Shown in pieces: positions 51,282-60,200 of a DNA stretch of 64,000 nt. Location of the stretch: positions 1 to 64,000 of IMG/VR virus record IMGVR_UViG_3300031787_000075; one strand, given 5' to 3'. The position numbers were made by a program, and so were the translations under genes. This DNA is from a virus. Below the pieces are notes generated by a model. That model did not search any database, was not told the DNA's origin, and was given only the letters and a program-made list of their open reading frames with translations. The first letter of the stretch is position 1; every line of letters begins with the position of its first letter.

Positions 51282-53336
51282 TTAAAAAGGTAAATTATCT
51301 GGGTCATCGTCAAAGTGAAATCCATCGTCTTTTTCATCTTGCTTTGGATTGTCAAGTAGTGGCGTATCTAGTTTTGCGCTCTTATGGGTTTTCTCTTCCA
51401 CCGTTTTTGCAAAATCATCATTAGCCTCTAACTTGTAGTAATCAGGAATGTCGTAAACAAATGTTTCAGCATGCTTCCAATCCATAAACATTTCAAAATC
51501 TCCCTCCTCTCCTATTTCTGCTTGCTTAATCTTGTTTACAATTACTTGGGTAGGAAAAGTATTATCTCTGACCTCTTTGTAAACTGGTCTGTTACCCATT
51601 TTGCCAATCTCTATTTTCTTGTATTTCTGCCTATGGATGGTAAGTCCTAAATCTGCTTTTTCGTACCATGCAGAACTTCCTTTTACATTGTATAGATCTG
51701 GTGGTTCATAATTTCTACTGCCCTTTATTCTCTCTAATTTGGTTGGATGGGCAATAATGCCTCCAAAAAGGTCTAAATCTCTATTAAAATCCAAAACCCT
51801 ATCTAATTGCTTTGAAACAAATTGTTCATCGCTTTGGCCATTAGGTTTTTGGTGGTCTATTTTATTCCAAGCATCCACGCAATACCCAAAAATATTGTAT
51901 TGAAGCTTTAGGGTTTCTAGGTAATAAAATAACGCATCCAAACTCTTTACTCCTTGTTGGCCTTGGCTTATTTTGGCAATTAACTCTTGGTTTCTATAAT
52001 CAGGCTTAATAAGGTAAAAATGCTCCCTAACGAAATCTTTAGCACGTCTTCTCTGAACCTCTGACATAGACCATGGTTTATTTCTTTCCCATTTAGCACC
52101 ACAAGTTATTTCGGCAATTTTAGCTATTTCCCGCTCTTCGGGCCTACTATCAGGAACAAACAAACCCCATTTAACACCATTCTTTATTGATTGTTGGGTC
52201 ATGTACCACCTCCAAAAAGATGTTTTACCCATACCCGGTATTCCTGTAATAACTCCTAGATACGGCCTTTTTAAACTTATGTACTTATCTACTCCGTTTT
52301 CATGCTCTTTTTCTCCCAATATTAAACCTCTCTGAAATCCTTGCAAGGAAAGTTCTTCCAACTTAGATTCCATCATGTCAAAGGTTACAATTCCTCCTAC
52401 CGGAAATGGTTTCGCGTTCTCAAAACATTGAATTACGCCTTCTTTTCCAAGGCCCTGCAGTTCCTTTTTCTTTTCGCCTGCATGAACCTCGTTTATATCT
52501 TTTCTGCCGCTATAAGTAATGATGTAGCATTTTGATTTACCTATAATACTGGCCAACTCTTCGCGCATCCTTATCCCTGGACCATCATCATCTAGTGCTA
52601 AAAAAACTCTTTTAGCTTTGGCATAGACATTCTCTATAACCCATGGGTCTTTGGCAAAGTCAAGTTTATCATCAATGCTAACTACATTTTCATTTATGGC
52701 TCCATTGGGAACGCTCAATATGTTTTTAAATCCGGCTTCATCCCATGTCATTGCATCTATTTCGCCTTCTGAAATAATTAGGTCCTGACATTCTTGGAAA
52801 TCTAGCAAATGCAATCCCCAGTAACAAACCTTGGCTCCATCCTCCTTTTTCATCTGCCAATTTTTGGAGCAATAGTTTTCCTCTCCTTTAGAATCAATTA
52901 CTTTAATGTCGTATTCTAATCTCCTAAATTTGACATTGACTAACGACCCTCTATAAAAGTATGGAAATCCAACCTGCCCATATTTTTCACCTTTAGATGT
53001 CCAAGCCGGTATCTCGTATAGCAACCATTTTTTAGCTGTGTTAACTGAAATCTTCTTGGGAGAAAGCAGCATATTAACCGTATCCACACCATAGATTTGA
53101 GGAGTTTCTGCAGGAAATCTTGACTTTATTCTTACGGTTTCATACTTCTCGTAGGATTCTAGGTTTCCAGAAAAATTACAATGCTGACATTTGAACCAAT
53201 TATTGTTCGGCTCCGAATTAACGGTTAGGCATGGAACCTTACTTTTCTTTCTGTCCTTGCTGCATTTTGGGCAAGTAGTATAAAACCTTCCGGTCTTGCC
53301 TTTGGTTTCTATGCCTAGGCTTTCAAAAGTGGTCAT
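51282..53336 (-). CDS. Primase-helicase, T7 gp4/Twinkle-like, 684 aa
   Basis: N-terminal zinc finger with Cys22, Cys25, Cys50 and Cys53. Toprim primase: LIISEGEIDAMTWDEAG and VFLALDDDGPG (DxD). C-terminal RecA-like helicase: Walker A GIPGMGKTS and a Walker B-like strand ending in YCVDAWN. It combines the functions of DnaG and DnaB at the replication fork. Unusually, the C-terminus ends FDDDPDNLPF, an SSB-like acidic tip. AGGAGG lies 8 nt upstream of the ATG. The start overlaps the neighbour's stop. Confidence 0.9.
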   Translation of the reverse strand: MTTFESLGIETKGKTGRFYTTCPKCSKDRKKSKVPCLTVNSEPNNNWFKCQHCNFSGNLESYEKYETVRIKSRFPAETPQIYGVDTVNMLLSPKKISVNTAKKWLLYEIPAWTSKGEKYGQVGFPYFYRGSLVNVKFRRLEYDIKVIDSKGEENYCSKNWQMKKEDGAKVCYWGLHLLDFQECQDLIISEGEIDAMTWDEAGFKNILSVPNGAINENVVSIDDKLDFAKDPWVIENVYAKAKRVFLALDDDGPGIRMREELASIIGKSKCYIITYSGRKDINEVHAGEKKKELQGLGKEGVIQCFENAKPFPVGGIVTFDMMESKLEELSLQGFQRGLILGEKEHENGVDKYISLKRPYLGVITGIPGMGKTSFWRWYMTQQSIKNGVKWGLFVPDSRPEEREIAKIAEITCGAKWERNKPWSMSEVQRRRAKDFVREHFYLIKPDYRNQELIAKISQGQQGVKSLDALFYYLETLKLQYNIFGYCVDAWNKIDHQKPNGQSDEQFVSKQLDRVLDFNRDLDLFGGIIAHPTKLERIKGSRNYEPPDLYNVKGSSAWYEKADLGLTIHRQKYKKIEIGKMGNRPVYKEVRDNTFPTQVIVNKIKQAEIGEEGDFEMFMDWKHAETFVYDIPDYYKLEANDDFAKTVEEKTHKSAKLDTPLLDNPKQDEKDDGFHFDDDPDNLPF

Positions 53337-53587
53337 AACAATACCTCCTTTTCGTTTTTATGCTCTACTTTGTATTCTGTCACCAGCTTTGCAATAGAAA
53401 CTCTTACTCCATTGTATAAAACCTTTCTAATGCCATTTTTATTTGTAACACTAGCTTTTTTTAATCCCATGAACTTCTTACCAACTTGTCTTGGCAACAA
53501 ATAAAAGTCTTCACCATCGTAAGCTAAATGGCTGTATGGCGGCTTAAAACCAACCCTGTAAGTGAATTTTTTATCTGATATAGGCAT
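53333..53587 (-). CDS. Hypothetical protein, 84 aa
   Basis: Basic small protein with beta segments (FYLLPRQVGKKFMGLKKASVTNKN). Overlaps the primase-helicase by 4 nt and the glycosyltransferase by 1 nt. Unknown. Confidence 0.45.
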   Translation of the reverse strand: MPISDKKFTYRVGFKPPYSHLAYDGEDFYLLPRQVGKKFMGLKKASVTNKNGIRKVLYNGVRVSIAKLVTEYKVEHKNEKEVLL

Positions 53588-54357
53588 TACAATAAATTAT
53601 CTATTAAAACTTTAAATCCGTTGTTAGAAACAAAATCATAATGGTTCTTGCCTTGACTAACTACATTAGGAGCATAGGTGCAAACCTCTAGCATCCTAGG
53701 AACCTGATTAAACTCTGCTATTGCATAAAACAAGCTTTGGTTTCCTATGTATAATTGGCAGCTTTTAATTAACTCCTCTGCTTCTTTAAGGCTTTTGACA
53801 TCGTTTTTTATAGCGGCAGGAACATCTTGTTTAAAAATATTAAACTCTTCGTCTGTGCCAATAAAAACTATGTTGCTGTCAATTTTATTCAGATACGAAT
53901 AATCAATGTATGGGTTTTGCCATCTCGTGGTTCTGTTAACCAAAACAAAATTTTCTTTTATTAGTGAGTAATCTGTGTTAAAAAAGAGTTTTCCTGTATT
54001 TAGTTCCGGATAAGCAAAAACATACCACTTTCTGATATCTGAATATGGTATTGCTATTGACTGGCCCAATTCTTTTACATAATCTAAATCCAAACATACT
54101 TGTCCATTATATTTTGAAACTTTGATATCCAAACCTTCCAACCAATCCTTTATAAATGATATGGCATCATCGTTAATTCCTCCAGGATACAAATGCCCTT
54201 CGTCTTTCAGGTTTTTTAGAGCTGAATTATCCCATAAACAATACTCTAAATCAAAGTCGTGAACCTCTGAATATGCTTTTAGCACCATTACGCTGTAAAC
54301 CACATCTCCTAGCCTACCGCAATGCTTAACTCTTAATAATTTCTTAGGTGTGCCCAT
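53587..54357 (-). CDS. GT9-like glycosyltransferase, 256 aa
   Basis: Starts KLLRVKHCGRLGDVVYSVMVL, the GDV/VxR-type N-terminal strand of GT-B fold family 9 (ADP-heptose-like) enzymes. NFVLVNRTTRWQN, VFIGTDEEF and LYIGNQSLFYAIAE supply the C-terminal sugar-nucleotide domain. Short relative to the full GT9 length (about 320-350), so the first domain is trimmed. Member of a three-gene glycosyltransferase operon. Confidence 0.65.
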   Translation of the reverse strand: MGTPKKLLRVKHCGRLGDVVYSVMVLKAYSEVHDFDLEYCLWDNSALKNLKDEGHLYPGGINDDAISFIKDWLEGLDIKVSKYNGQVCLDLDYVKELGQSIAIPYSDIRKWYVFAYPELNTGKLFFNTDYSLIKENFVLVNRTTRWQNPYIDYSYLNKIDSNIVFIGTDEEFNIFKQDVPAAIKNDVKSLKEAEELIKSCQLYIGNQSLFYAIAEFNQVPRMLEVCTYAPNVVSQGKNHYDFVSNNGFKVLIDNLL

Positions 54358-55115
54358 TTCTGTATTAATTTAGGTAAATCTTCGTGAATAGGTGTAGTAT
54401 CAAATACGTCATGCCATGCCCAAGGATTAAACTTATCCATGCCCTTTAGCTTTTTATCGCTATCCATGACGAACACGTCTTCCTGCATGGTTTTGATTTT
54501 AGTTGGGTGAATGTATGGGTCACGAACAAATCCCATGTGGTATATTCTAAGGTGAGGAATACTGGCAGTATTTGTTATTGGCTTTAATGAACCTATGCTT
54601 TCGGCATCTCCATGCGCACCATAAATTTTATCTGATTTAACCAACCTAGTTACTATTGTACTACAAGGCTGTCCATTTTTTGGATGATCTAAATATTGGT
54701 ATGGCGAACCCCATAAATTAAACCTAGTGAACTGGTATTCGTTATACTTGGAATCAGAATCAACTATTCCCCTTAAAACATCGTAGCTGTCTTCATGCAA
54801 AATTTCATCTGCTTGCAAGCTAAAAACCCAATCGCAATTTCTCATTTTTACTAAATGGTCTATGCCTAAATTGGTGTAATAGCTAAGTCTTAGTTTGCCA
54901 ATTCTTTTAAAACTATTCCATTCGTAATCGGTGCAAAATATTCTATCTATGTTTTGAATAGAATTAATAATATCAAATGTTTGGTCCTCGGTTTTGATAC
55001 AAACCACGCAAACATGGTCGCAAACCTGTTTCAAGCACTCAATGGCTTGCTGAAATGGGTAATCTAGTTTAACACCATCTCTTATGAACAATACTCCTCC
55101 TAATTTATTTTTCAT
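54333..55115 (-). CDS. GT2-like glycosyltransferase, 260 aa
   Basis: GT-A domain with WVFSLQADEILHED (Asp-Glu metal site) about residue 95, and AIECLKQVCDHVCVV near the start. LRIYHMGFVRDPYIHP near the end is typical of the acceptor side. Overlaps the GT9-like gene by 25 nt and the bifunctional glycosyltransferase gene by 11 nt. Probably adds sugars to a phage protein or to host surface structures. Confidence 0.65.
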   Translation of the reverse strand: MKNKLGGVLFIRDGVKLDYPFQQAIECLKQVCDHVCVVCIKTEDQTFDIINSIQNIDRIFCTDYEWNSFKRIGKLRLSYYTNLGIDHLVKMRNCDWVFSLQADEILHEDSYDVLRGIVDSDSKYNEYQFTRFNLWGSPYQYLDHPKNGQPCSTIVTRLVKSDKIYGAHGDAESIGSLKPITNTASIPHLRIYHMGFVRDPYIHPTKIKTMQEDVFVMDSDKKLKGMDKFNPWAWHDVFDTTPIHEDLPKLIQKWAHLRNY

Positions 55116-56475
55116 CGTGCCAACAACATAAAGGTATTTGTAATCCTAAAATACATGGTTGGCCTTGGGTTCCTCCTTCTATATGCCAACACCCATGATA
55201 CTCGCATTTGCCTTGCCTAATATCAATATCTGATAGGTCTAAATGAATCAATTCAGGCTTAACGCTTCCAAAATAAATTACAGACTTCTTTTTCATAGCC
55301 ACAGCTAAATGAGAAGGACCGGAATCTATTCCTATGAAAAATTCGCTATGCCATATAATTGACATAATAGTTGTAATCGAAAGATTAATGACAGGAATAA
55401 CGCCTTCAACATTATAAACATCCTTATCCAACTTTTCGCCATTGCCAATCAATATAACATTGGTTCCTGAATCAACTATCTCCTTGCATATTTTAGCAAA
55501 ATTATCTACTGGGTTTCTGTAATTCTGCTCTCTTCTATCAATGTGCATTACGGCATAAGGAAAATCAAATATTCTATTAGTGTCATTCAACTCTATTCTT
55601 GGTGGGTTAGCTTTTGGCCTTTCTCCAAATGCTGCAAAATAAGCCTCGATATGATTTAGGGTTGGCATCATTTCGTATGACATATCCAAATCCACAACTA
55701 AATCATAATCTATTTGACTTGTATGTAATCTAACCGTATAGGGTTGAAAAGTAAAAACTTGTTCTAGCCCTGGTGTGGTTTCTAAATAAACGGTATAACC
55801 TTTTTCGCTAAAATACCTTAATACTGGCTCCACTTGAATTACATCTCCAAGCGCTCCCATTCTCTTAACCAAAACATTCTTGCTTGCTATTTTGTGAAAT
55901 GTGCCATGAAAGCCAAATGTTTTACCTTTAGGAGGATTAAGTTCATAGGAAAATTTACTGGCAATATGCTCTGGGGCAAATTTACACCCGCTAATTTCTA
56001 AGCTGCCTCTCCATAACCTGCCAATACATTCATCCTCCGGACCTAAAACAGGCTTATCCTCTGTTAATTCAAGTAGCTTTTTACTCCTTAAACTAAAACC
56101 TCCATTACCTACGTTTCTACCATCAATGTAAAGCCATGGCGCTCCAATGTAATCGTATTCTAAAAATTCGTTGGACCATTCGCTGCCATTAATTACAAAT
56201 CCATCATGCTGAATCACCAATACATGACTATAATCCAAGTTCAAGCTGTTTAACAGGTGCGGCATCTTGTTAATAATAAACCTGCTGTAATCATTAGCAT
56301 CTACAATTTTGTCTATTTTGTAGGTAATTGTGTTGGTAACACTAATACTAAGGTCCGTAAACCAAACCACCTTTTGAGGTCGAATGTGTTTTAGGGTTTG
56401 ATTGATTGCATATACGCAATCGCTATAATTCTTTGTGTCAGCAATGACGACAACTATTTGTTTTAAATCAATCAT
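55105..56475 (-). CDS. Bifunctional glycosyltransferase, DUF5672 plus GT9, 456 aa
   Basis: The ATG at 56475 (MIDLKQIVVVIADTKN) is preferred because an upstream extension would run through the tRNA-like gene. Residues ~1-190 match DUF5672: DYIGAPWLYIDGRNVGNGGFSLRS and EDECIGRLWR. Residues ~195-440 form a GT9-type GT-B unit: VLVKRMGALGDVIQVEPVL, VILIGNGEK and FFIGIDSGPSHLAVAM. C-terminal Cys/His cluster (QGKCEYHGCWHIEGG). First gene of the glycosyltransferase operon. Fusing two transferase folds suggests consecutive sugar additions. Confidence 0.75.
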   Translation of the reverse strand: MIDLKQIVVVIADTKNYSDCVYAINQTLKHIRPQKVVWFTDLSISVTNTITYKIDKIVDANDYSRFIINKMPHLLNSLNLDYSHVLVIQHDGFVINGSEWSNEFLEYDYIGAPWLYIDGRNVGNGGFSLRSKKLLELTEDKPVLGPEDECIGRLWRGSLEISGCKFAPEHIASKFSYELNPPKGKTFGFHGTFHKIASKNVLVKRMGALGDVIQVEPVLRYFSEKGYTVYLETTPGLEQVFTFQPYTVRLHTSQIDYDLVVDLDMSYEMMPTLNHIEAYFAAFGERPKANPPRIELNDTNRIFDFPYAVMHIDRREQNYRNPVDNFAKICKEIVDSGTNVILIGNGEKLDKDVYNVEGVIPVINLSITTIMSIIWHSEFFIGIDSGPSHLAVAMKKKSVIYFGSVKPELIHLDLSDIDIRQGKCEYHGCWHIEGGTQGQPCILGLQIPLCCWHDEK

Positions 56476-56479
56476 ATTG

Positions 56480-56561
56480 TGGGGAGGACAGGATTCGAAC
56501 CTGCACGATGTTTTAGTTGTCGTTACCAACCTTACTACCACCATTCCACATCTACCTCCCC
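56480..56561 (-). tRNA. tRNA-like gene, anticodon uncertain
   Basis: 82 nt. A perfect 7-bp acceptor stem (GGGGAGG/CCTCCCC), discriminator A, and a T arm GCAGG-TTCGAAT-CCTGT are canonical. A possible anticodon arm GGTTG-GTAACGA-CAACT would give U33 and anticodon AAC, but no good D stem is seen. A GATGT/ACATC pairing competes with the ordinary fold. CCA is not encoded. Its 3' end is 5 nt before the ATG of the next gene. Confidence 0.5.
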
Positions 56562-56565
56562 CTAC

Positions 56566-56585
56566 GTCCGATATATGCCTCGGAC
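56566..56585 (-). other. Hairpin just 5' of the tRNA-like gene
   Basis: GTCCGA/TCGGAC stem with an 8-nt loop, ending 5 nt upstream of the tRNA-like 5' end. It could be a processing signal. The remaining ~110 nt to the second tRNA-like gene (56586-56694) show no gene. Confidence 0.35.
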
Positions 56586-56694
56586 AACGGCCGTACGTCT
56601 AATAGTTTTTGAGGCTATCGTTTCCGTTCTTGTCAACCACCCTTTGTTCAGTCAGCTATGTTTTTACAAGCTTCGCTGTTAAGGCAGGATTTTG

Positions 56695-56765
56695 TCACCT
56701 CACTTGGACTTGAACCAAGAATACTACCCCAGCGCTAGGGCTGCCTCACATTTGGCTTTGAGGTG
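56695..56765 (-). tRNA. tRNA-like gene, atypical anticodon arm
   Basis: 71 nt. A 7-bp acceptor stem CACCTCA/TGAGGTG, discriminator A, D stem GCC/GGC and a perfect T arm CTTGG-TTCAAGT-CCAAG are clear, and the total spacing is that of a class I tRNA. The anticodon stem has only about three good pairs (CCC/GGG area) and no U33 in the expected place. It may be a pseudo-tRNA, or an RNA that uses only part of the tRNA fold. No CCA encoded. Confidence 0.5.
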
Positions 56766-56790
56766 ATTTGGAATACAACAATACAAAAAA

Positions 56791-56834
56791 TCAATTATAA
56801 GTCAATCATAGGTCAATTATAAGTCAATTATAAT
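56791..56834. repeat. Four 11-bp tandem repeats, iteron-like
   Basis: Unit TCAATTATAAG (with TCAATCATAGG and TCAATTATAAT variants) occurs four times in a row without gaps, in a gene-free A+T-rich gap upstream of the tRNA-like genes and after a terminator. The 11-bp period matches one turn of DNA. Confidence 0.7.
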
Positions 56835-56860
56835 TTATTTAAAACCCTGATTTTTAAGCA

Positions 56861-56896
56861 AAAAAAAATCCAACTCTTTTTTGGAGCTGGATTTTT
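56861..56896 (-). terminator. Terminator after 56914-57189 gene
   Basis: Minus-strand stem AAAAATCCAGCTC / GAGTTGGATTTTT (one mismatch) with an A-rich loop and following T-run. It ends 18 nt after the stop of the 91-aa gene and isolates that gene from the tRNA/glycosyltransferase unit. Confidence 0.7.
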
Positions 56897-56913
56897 AAAT
56901 TAGCTAAAAACTA

Positions 56914-57189
56914 CTAGGCGTTAATGTCGGCAATGATATCGGCAACGCTTTTGTTGGTGTAATAGGTCTTGTAACCTCTACGACCGTTTTTAACTTGAAT
57001 ACCCGCGCTAATGAAGCGATAAATACTTTCATCAACGGTGTCCTCTACTCTTGCCCAGGTGCTACCTTGACGTGTTGGGAATACACCTCTGCGAGTAATT
57101 TCCTCCACAGGCAAACCTTGGGTTTGAGGGGTAACTAACTTGCTACCATCAATTTGATAGACAAGGATTGAAACTACTGATTTTGGCAT
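56914..57189 (-). CDS. Small structural-like protein, 91 aa
   Basis: Sequence begins MPKSVVSILVYQIDGSKLVTP and ends in a helix (SVADIIADINA); beta-rich middle with YRFISAGIQVKNGRRG. Followed immediately by a terminator, preceded by the giant polyvalent gene with a 37-nt gap that contains TAGTTTTG, a weak promoter-like -7 box. The gene is set off by its own terminator and may be highly expressed. Unknown function, possibly a virion protein. Confidence 0.5.
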   Translation of the reverse strand: MPKSVVSILVYQIDGSKLVTPQTQGLPVEEITRRGVFPTRQGSTWARVEDTVDESIYRFISAGIQVKNGRRGYKTYYTNKSVADIIADINA

Positions 57190-57226
57190 CTTTTTAAAAT
57201 ATTAATTGGTTAAACAGAAATCAAAA

Positions 57227-60200
57227 CTACATTTTTTTAGGTAATTTTCCATAAATAGATTTGATTTTATCTTTTTGGGCAGGAATTAAAGCTTTATTGG
57301 TCATTAACTTATCTAAGAAATCTTTGGCCTGAACGTACTGCATAGGAAGGTTTCTGTTAAATGCGTACAACAATTCAAACCATTGTAATTTCTGCTCTGG
57401 TGTTATTGACTCTTTTTCGCTTAAATCATCAACTATGTAAGATAATTCCTTAAGGTTTTCGCCAAACCTGAATTGCTTATAAGAATCCTCGAATTGCTTT
57501 GCCTCTACTGGAAACTCTTTCTTAAACTTTTTCATGTTTTCAGGCTTTACATAATCTGCAGGAGTTATGTGGTCGTCATTGAACATCTTTTCTATTTCTA
57601 GCATGTTAACGCCTTTTGACTCTAGCATAGGATTAAAGCTGTTTTTGTGTTTTGTAACGGCTTCTAATTGCTTCCAAAACAAAGCGTATTCTCTACCTCT
57701 TTGCCATGTATTTTTAGTGGCAAAACGATATGGATTTTCAAGTAGCTTTCTTTCGCTATCGCTATTTAGTTCTAATGCAAATCTAGCGTTTGCACCAAAC
57801 TGCGCTTTTAAGAAATAGTCTGTCTTCATAGGGCTTACACCAAACTTTTCTCCCATCCACTTAGCAAACTCGCTTGTGTTCTTGTTTTGTTGGTATTGAC
57901 TCTCCATATTAGCGTACTCTCCTGTTACAATAGGCATTAATGTAGGGTAAGATTTAACACTTAATAAAGTATTAATTGTTGGAGAAACAGCTGTTGGAAT
58001 CATTTGCAAAGCATTTGCTCCTGCCATATCGCTATCTCCAGTCAAAATACCTTCCAAAATACCTTCCGCTTGTTTAACTCCTCCTGGCAAACCCTCTCTT
58101 ATTGGTGAAAAATATTGGCTTGGAGTGTATTTGAATGGTGCTTTTTTGTTTTTCTCATAAGCATAAGAAAAGGCAGCCATTTGAGAAATACCTGTGATCG
58201 CTGTAATAGATTCAGGAACCCTTACCCTAATCCATTTCAATTCAGGTCCACCCCATATAAATACATACTTGGCAAACTCTTCTGATGGTTTATTGGCCAT
58301 TGCAGCAATATCATCATCATCTCCTCCTCCATTAAACACCTGCATAATACTATACGCACTTATAAATGCTAATGTGGCAGCTAATCCTCCTCCTCGTTTT
58401 GGATTTTTCTTTATCGACTCTATGTTTTTTAGTAGCGCCTGCAATGATGCGTTCCAATAAACGTGTGACCTATAAGCTACCCTTCCAGCTCTACCAAACA
58501 TTAAACCTCTTCTGTAAAAAGGGGCAGAAACATTGGCTGCCATAAATAATGCTGTACTATCGTCATAACCTAAGTCTATTGCTCTTTTAAATTCAGCAAA
58601 CCTAGTCATAATCTCTGTGGCATTAACAGGAGCGGCCAAAACATCAATGGCGGTATCAAAAACTTGTTTAGCCTTGGTTCCAATTGTTTTCTTAGGAGAA
58701 ACTCTGTTAATTATTTCACCTACGGTTTCTGTTCTGTCAAAATTAAACGCCTTAGAAGCATTGAATCTATCCCCTGCTAGTGCTAAATACTTTTTAAGCA
58801 ACTCTTCACCTTGCGGGGTGTCTATCTTCATTCCCAACTCGTTTAAAACAGTTCTCCATTGCGTGAATACTTGTATAGCATCTCCGGCACCAATGAAATC
58901 TCTTTTTCCTGTAGTTGAGTTTATAAAGGCAGATATTTGGTCAATGGTAAAGTTTCTTAACGCAAATGTCGGGTTGGCGGCTGTGGTCATTAATCCAAAC
59001 ACATTAGCACCTGCAAACAATATCTTTTCCCATGCACCATTCATGTCTTCCGGGCTTAATGTTGTGGCTAAAGCCTTAATCCAATCCGCTGCCTCGTAAT
59101 ACTGCTTGCTTCCATTTATGTAAAAACTAACATACCCTCTGTTCTCTAAGTGGCCAAATGTAGGAACGCCACCAATCATAACAGCGGTCTTAGGTACTCT
59201 AATAAAATCTTGGTTTAGCTGTCTTTTACTTATGCCCATGTCCTCACCATGCTCGTTAACGAATTGGGCAAATTTCATCCAAAACATATTGTTGTAACCC
59301 TTCATGATGGTTTTAGGAATATGTAAAATCATTGCCTCTAACGGACCAATGAAAGACTTTCCTGAACTACCAGTTCTCTTTTTAAACTGTGTTAGGTTTC
59401 CTCCTTGTGAGTTTCCTCCCCCTGTCATTAAATCGTCATGGATATATCTTTGGAAGGAAGCATAGTCTTTATTTTTAGACCATTCCTTATAAGACTCTTC
59501 ACTTATTAAGCCGGTATTCCTAGCGACCTCTAACAAATGCTCATTTATCTTATCAAAAATGGCAGTAGCATCTTTAAACTCTTTCTCAAAGGCAGCTATG
59601 CCTGCATTTACCTGCCTAATATCAAAATTATCGTTGTTTACTATGGTTCTGTACTCAACAAATTTATCAAGAAGCCTTTTAGCTATTTGGGCTTGAACAG
59701 GAGTCATTGCATCAGGGTCCGGAAAGTTTGCCATATACATATCGTAATCGTTCTTAGCATCAACCATTCTATTATAATCCCCTTTTGCCCTCCTGTTGAT
59801 TAGGTATTGATTAAATACATCTCTAACAAACTCTATATCCCTATCATTCTTTTTTGCGATCCTACCTAATTCATCCAAAATACTATTAACACTAAGTTTT
59901 TCATATTTGTAGGTTCCATTTTTTTGAATAATGGCCATCATTTGCTTTCCATTTAACCATGCCTGGGCAATAGGTCCGCTCTGCATATTGGTAAAATAAG
60001 CAATCTCTAGGCTTTCATCACTCAATGCGGTATCAGCTAATTCATCCAATGTCCTAAATGCGCTGCCGGTGTCGAATTGCAATGCCATATACATTTTAAA
60101 TCCTACATCAGACACGTTTACGTTTTTCCATGAACTTTCAGCGCCAAAACCTTTTTTAACCTCTTGTTGCGCATCTGCCATCCTTAATCCTGTACTGAAT

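Noticed and set aside
56475-56544. N-terminal extension of the bifunctional glycosyltransferase
   Set aside because: It would translate through the tRNA-like gene; the internal ATG at 56475 begins at a natural beta strand.
56479-56682. 68-codon frame on the plus strand starting GRTGFEPARC
   Set aside because: It is the antisense of the tRNA-like gene; this phrase is a well-known artefact of tRNA T arms.
56586-56694. A third tRNA between the two tRNA-like genes
   Set aside because: No canonical T arm or acceptor pairing was found in the stretch.
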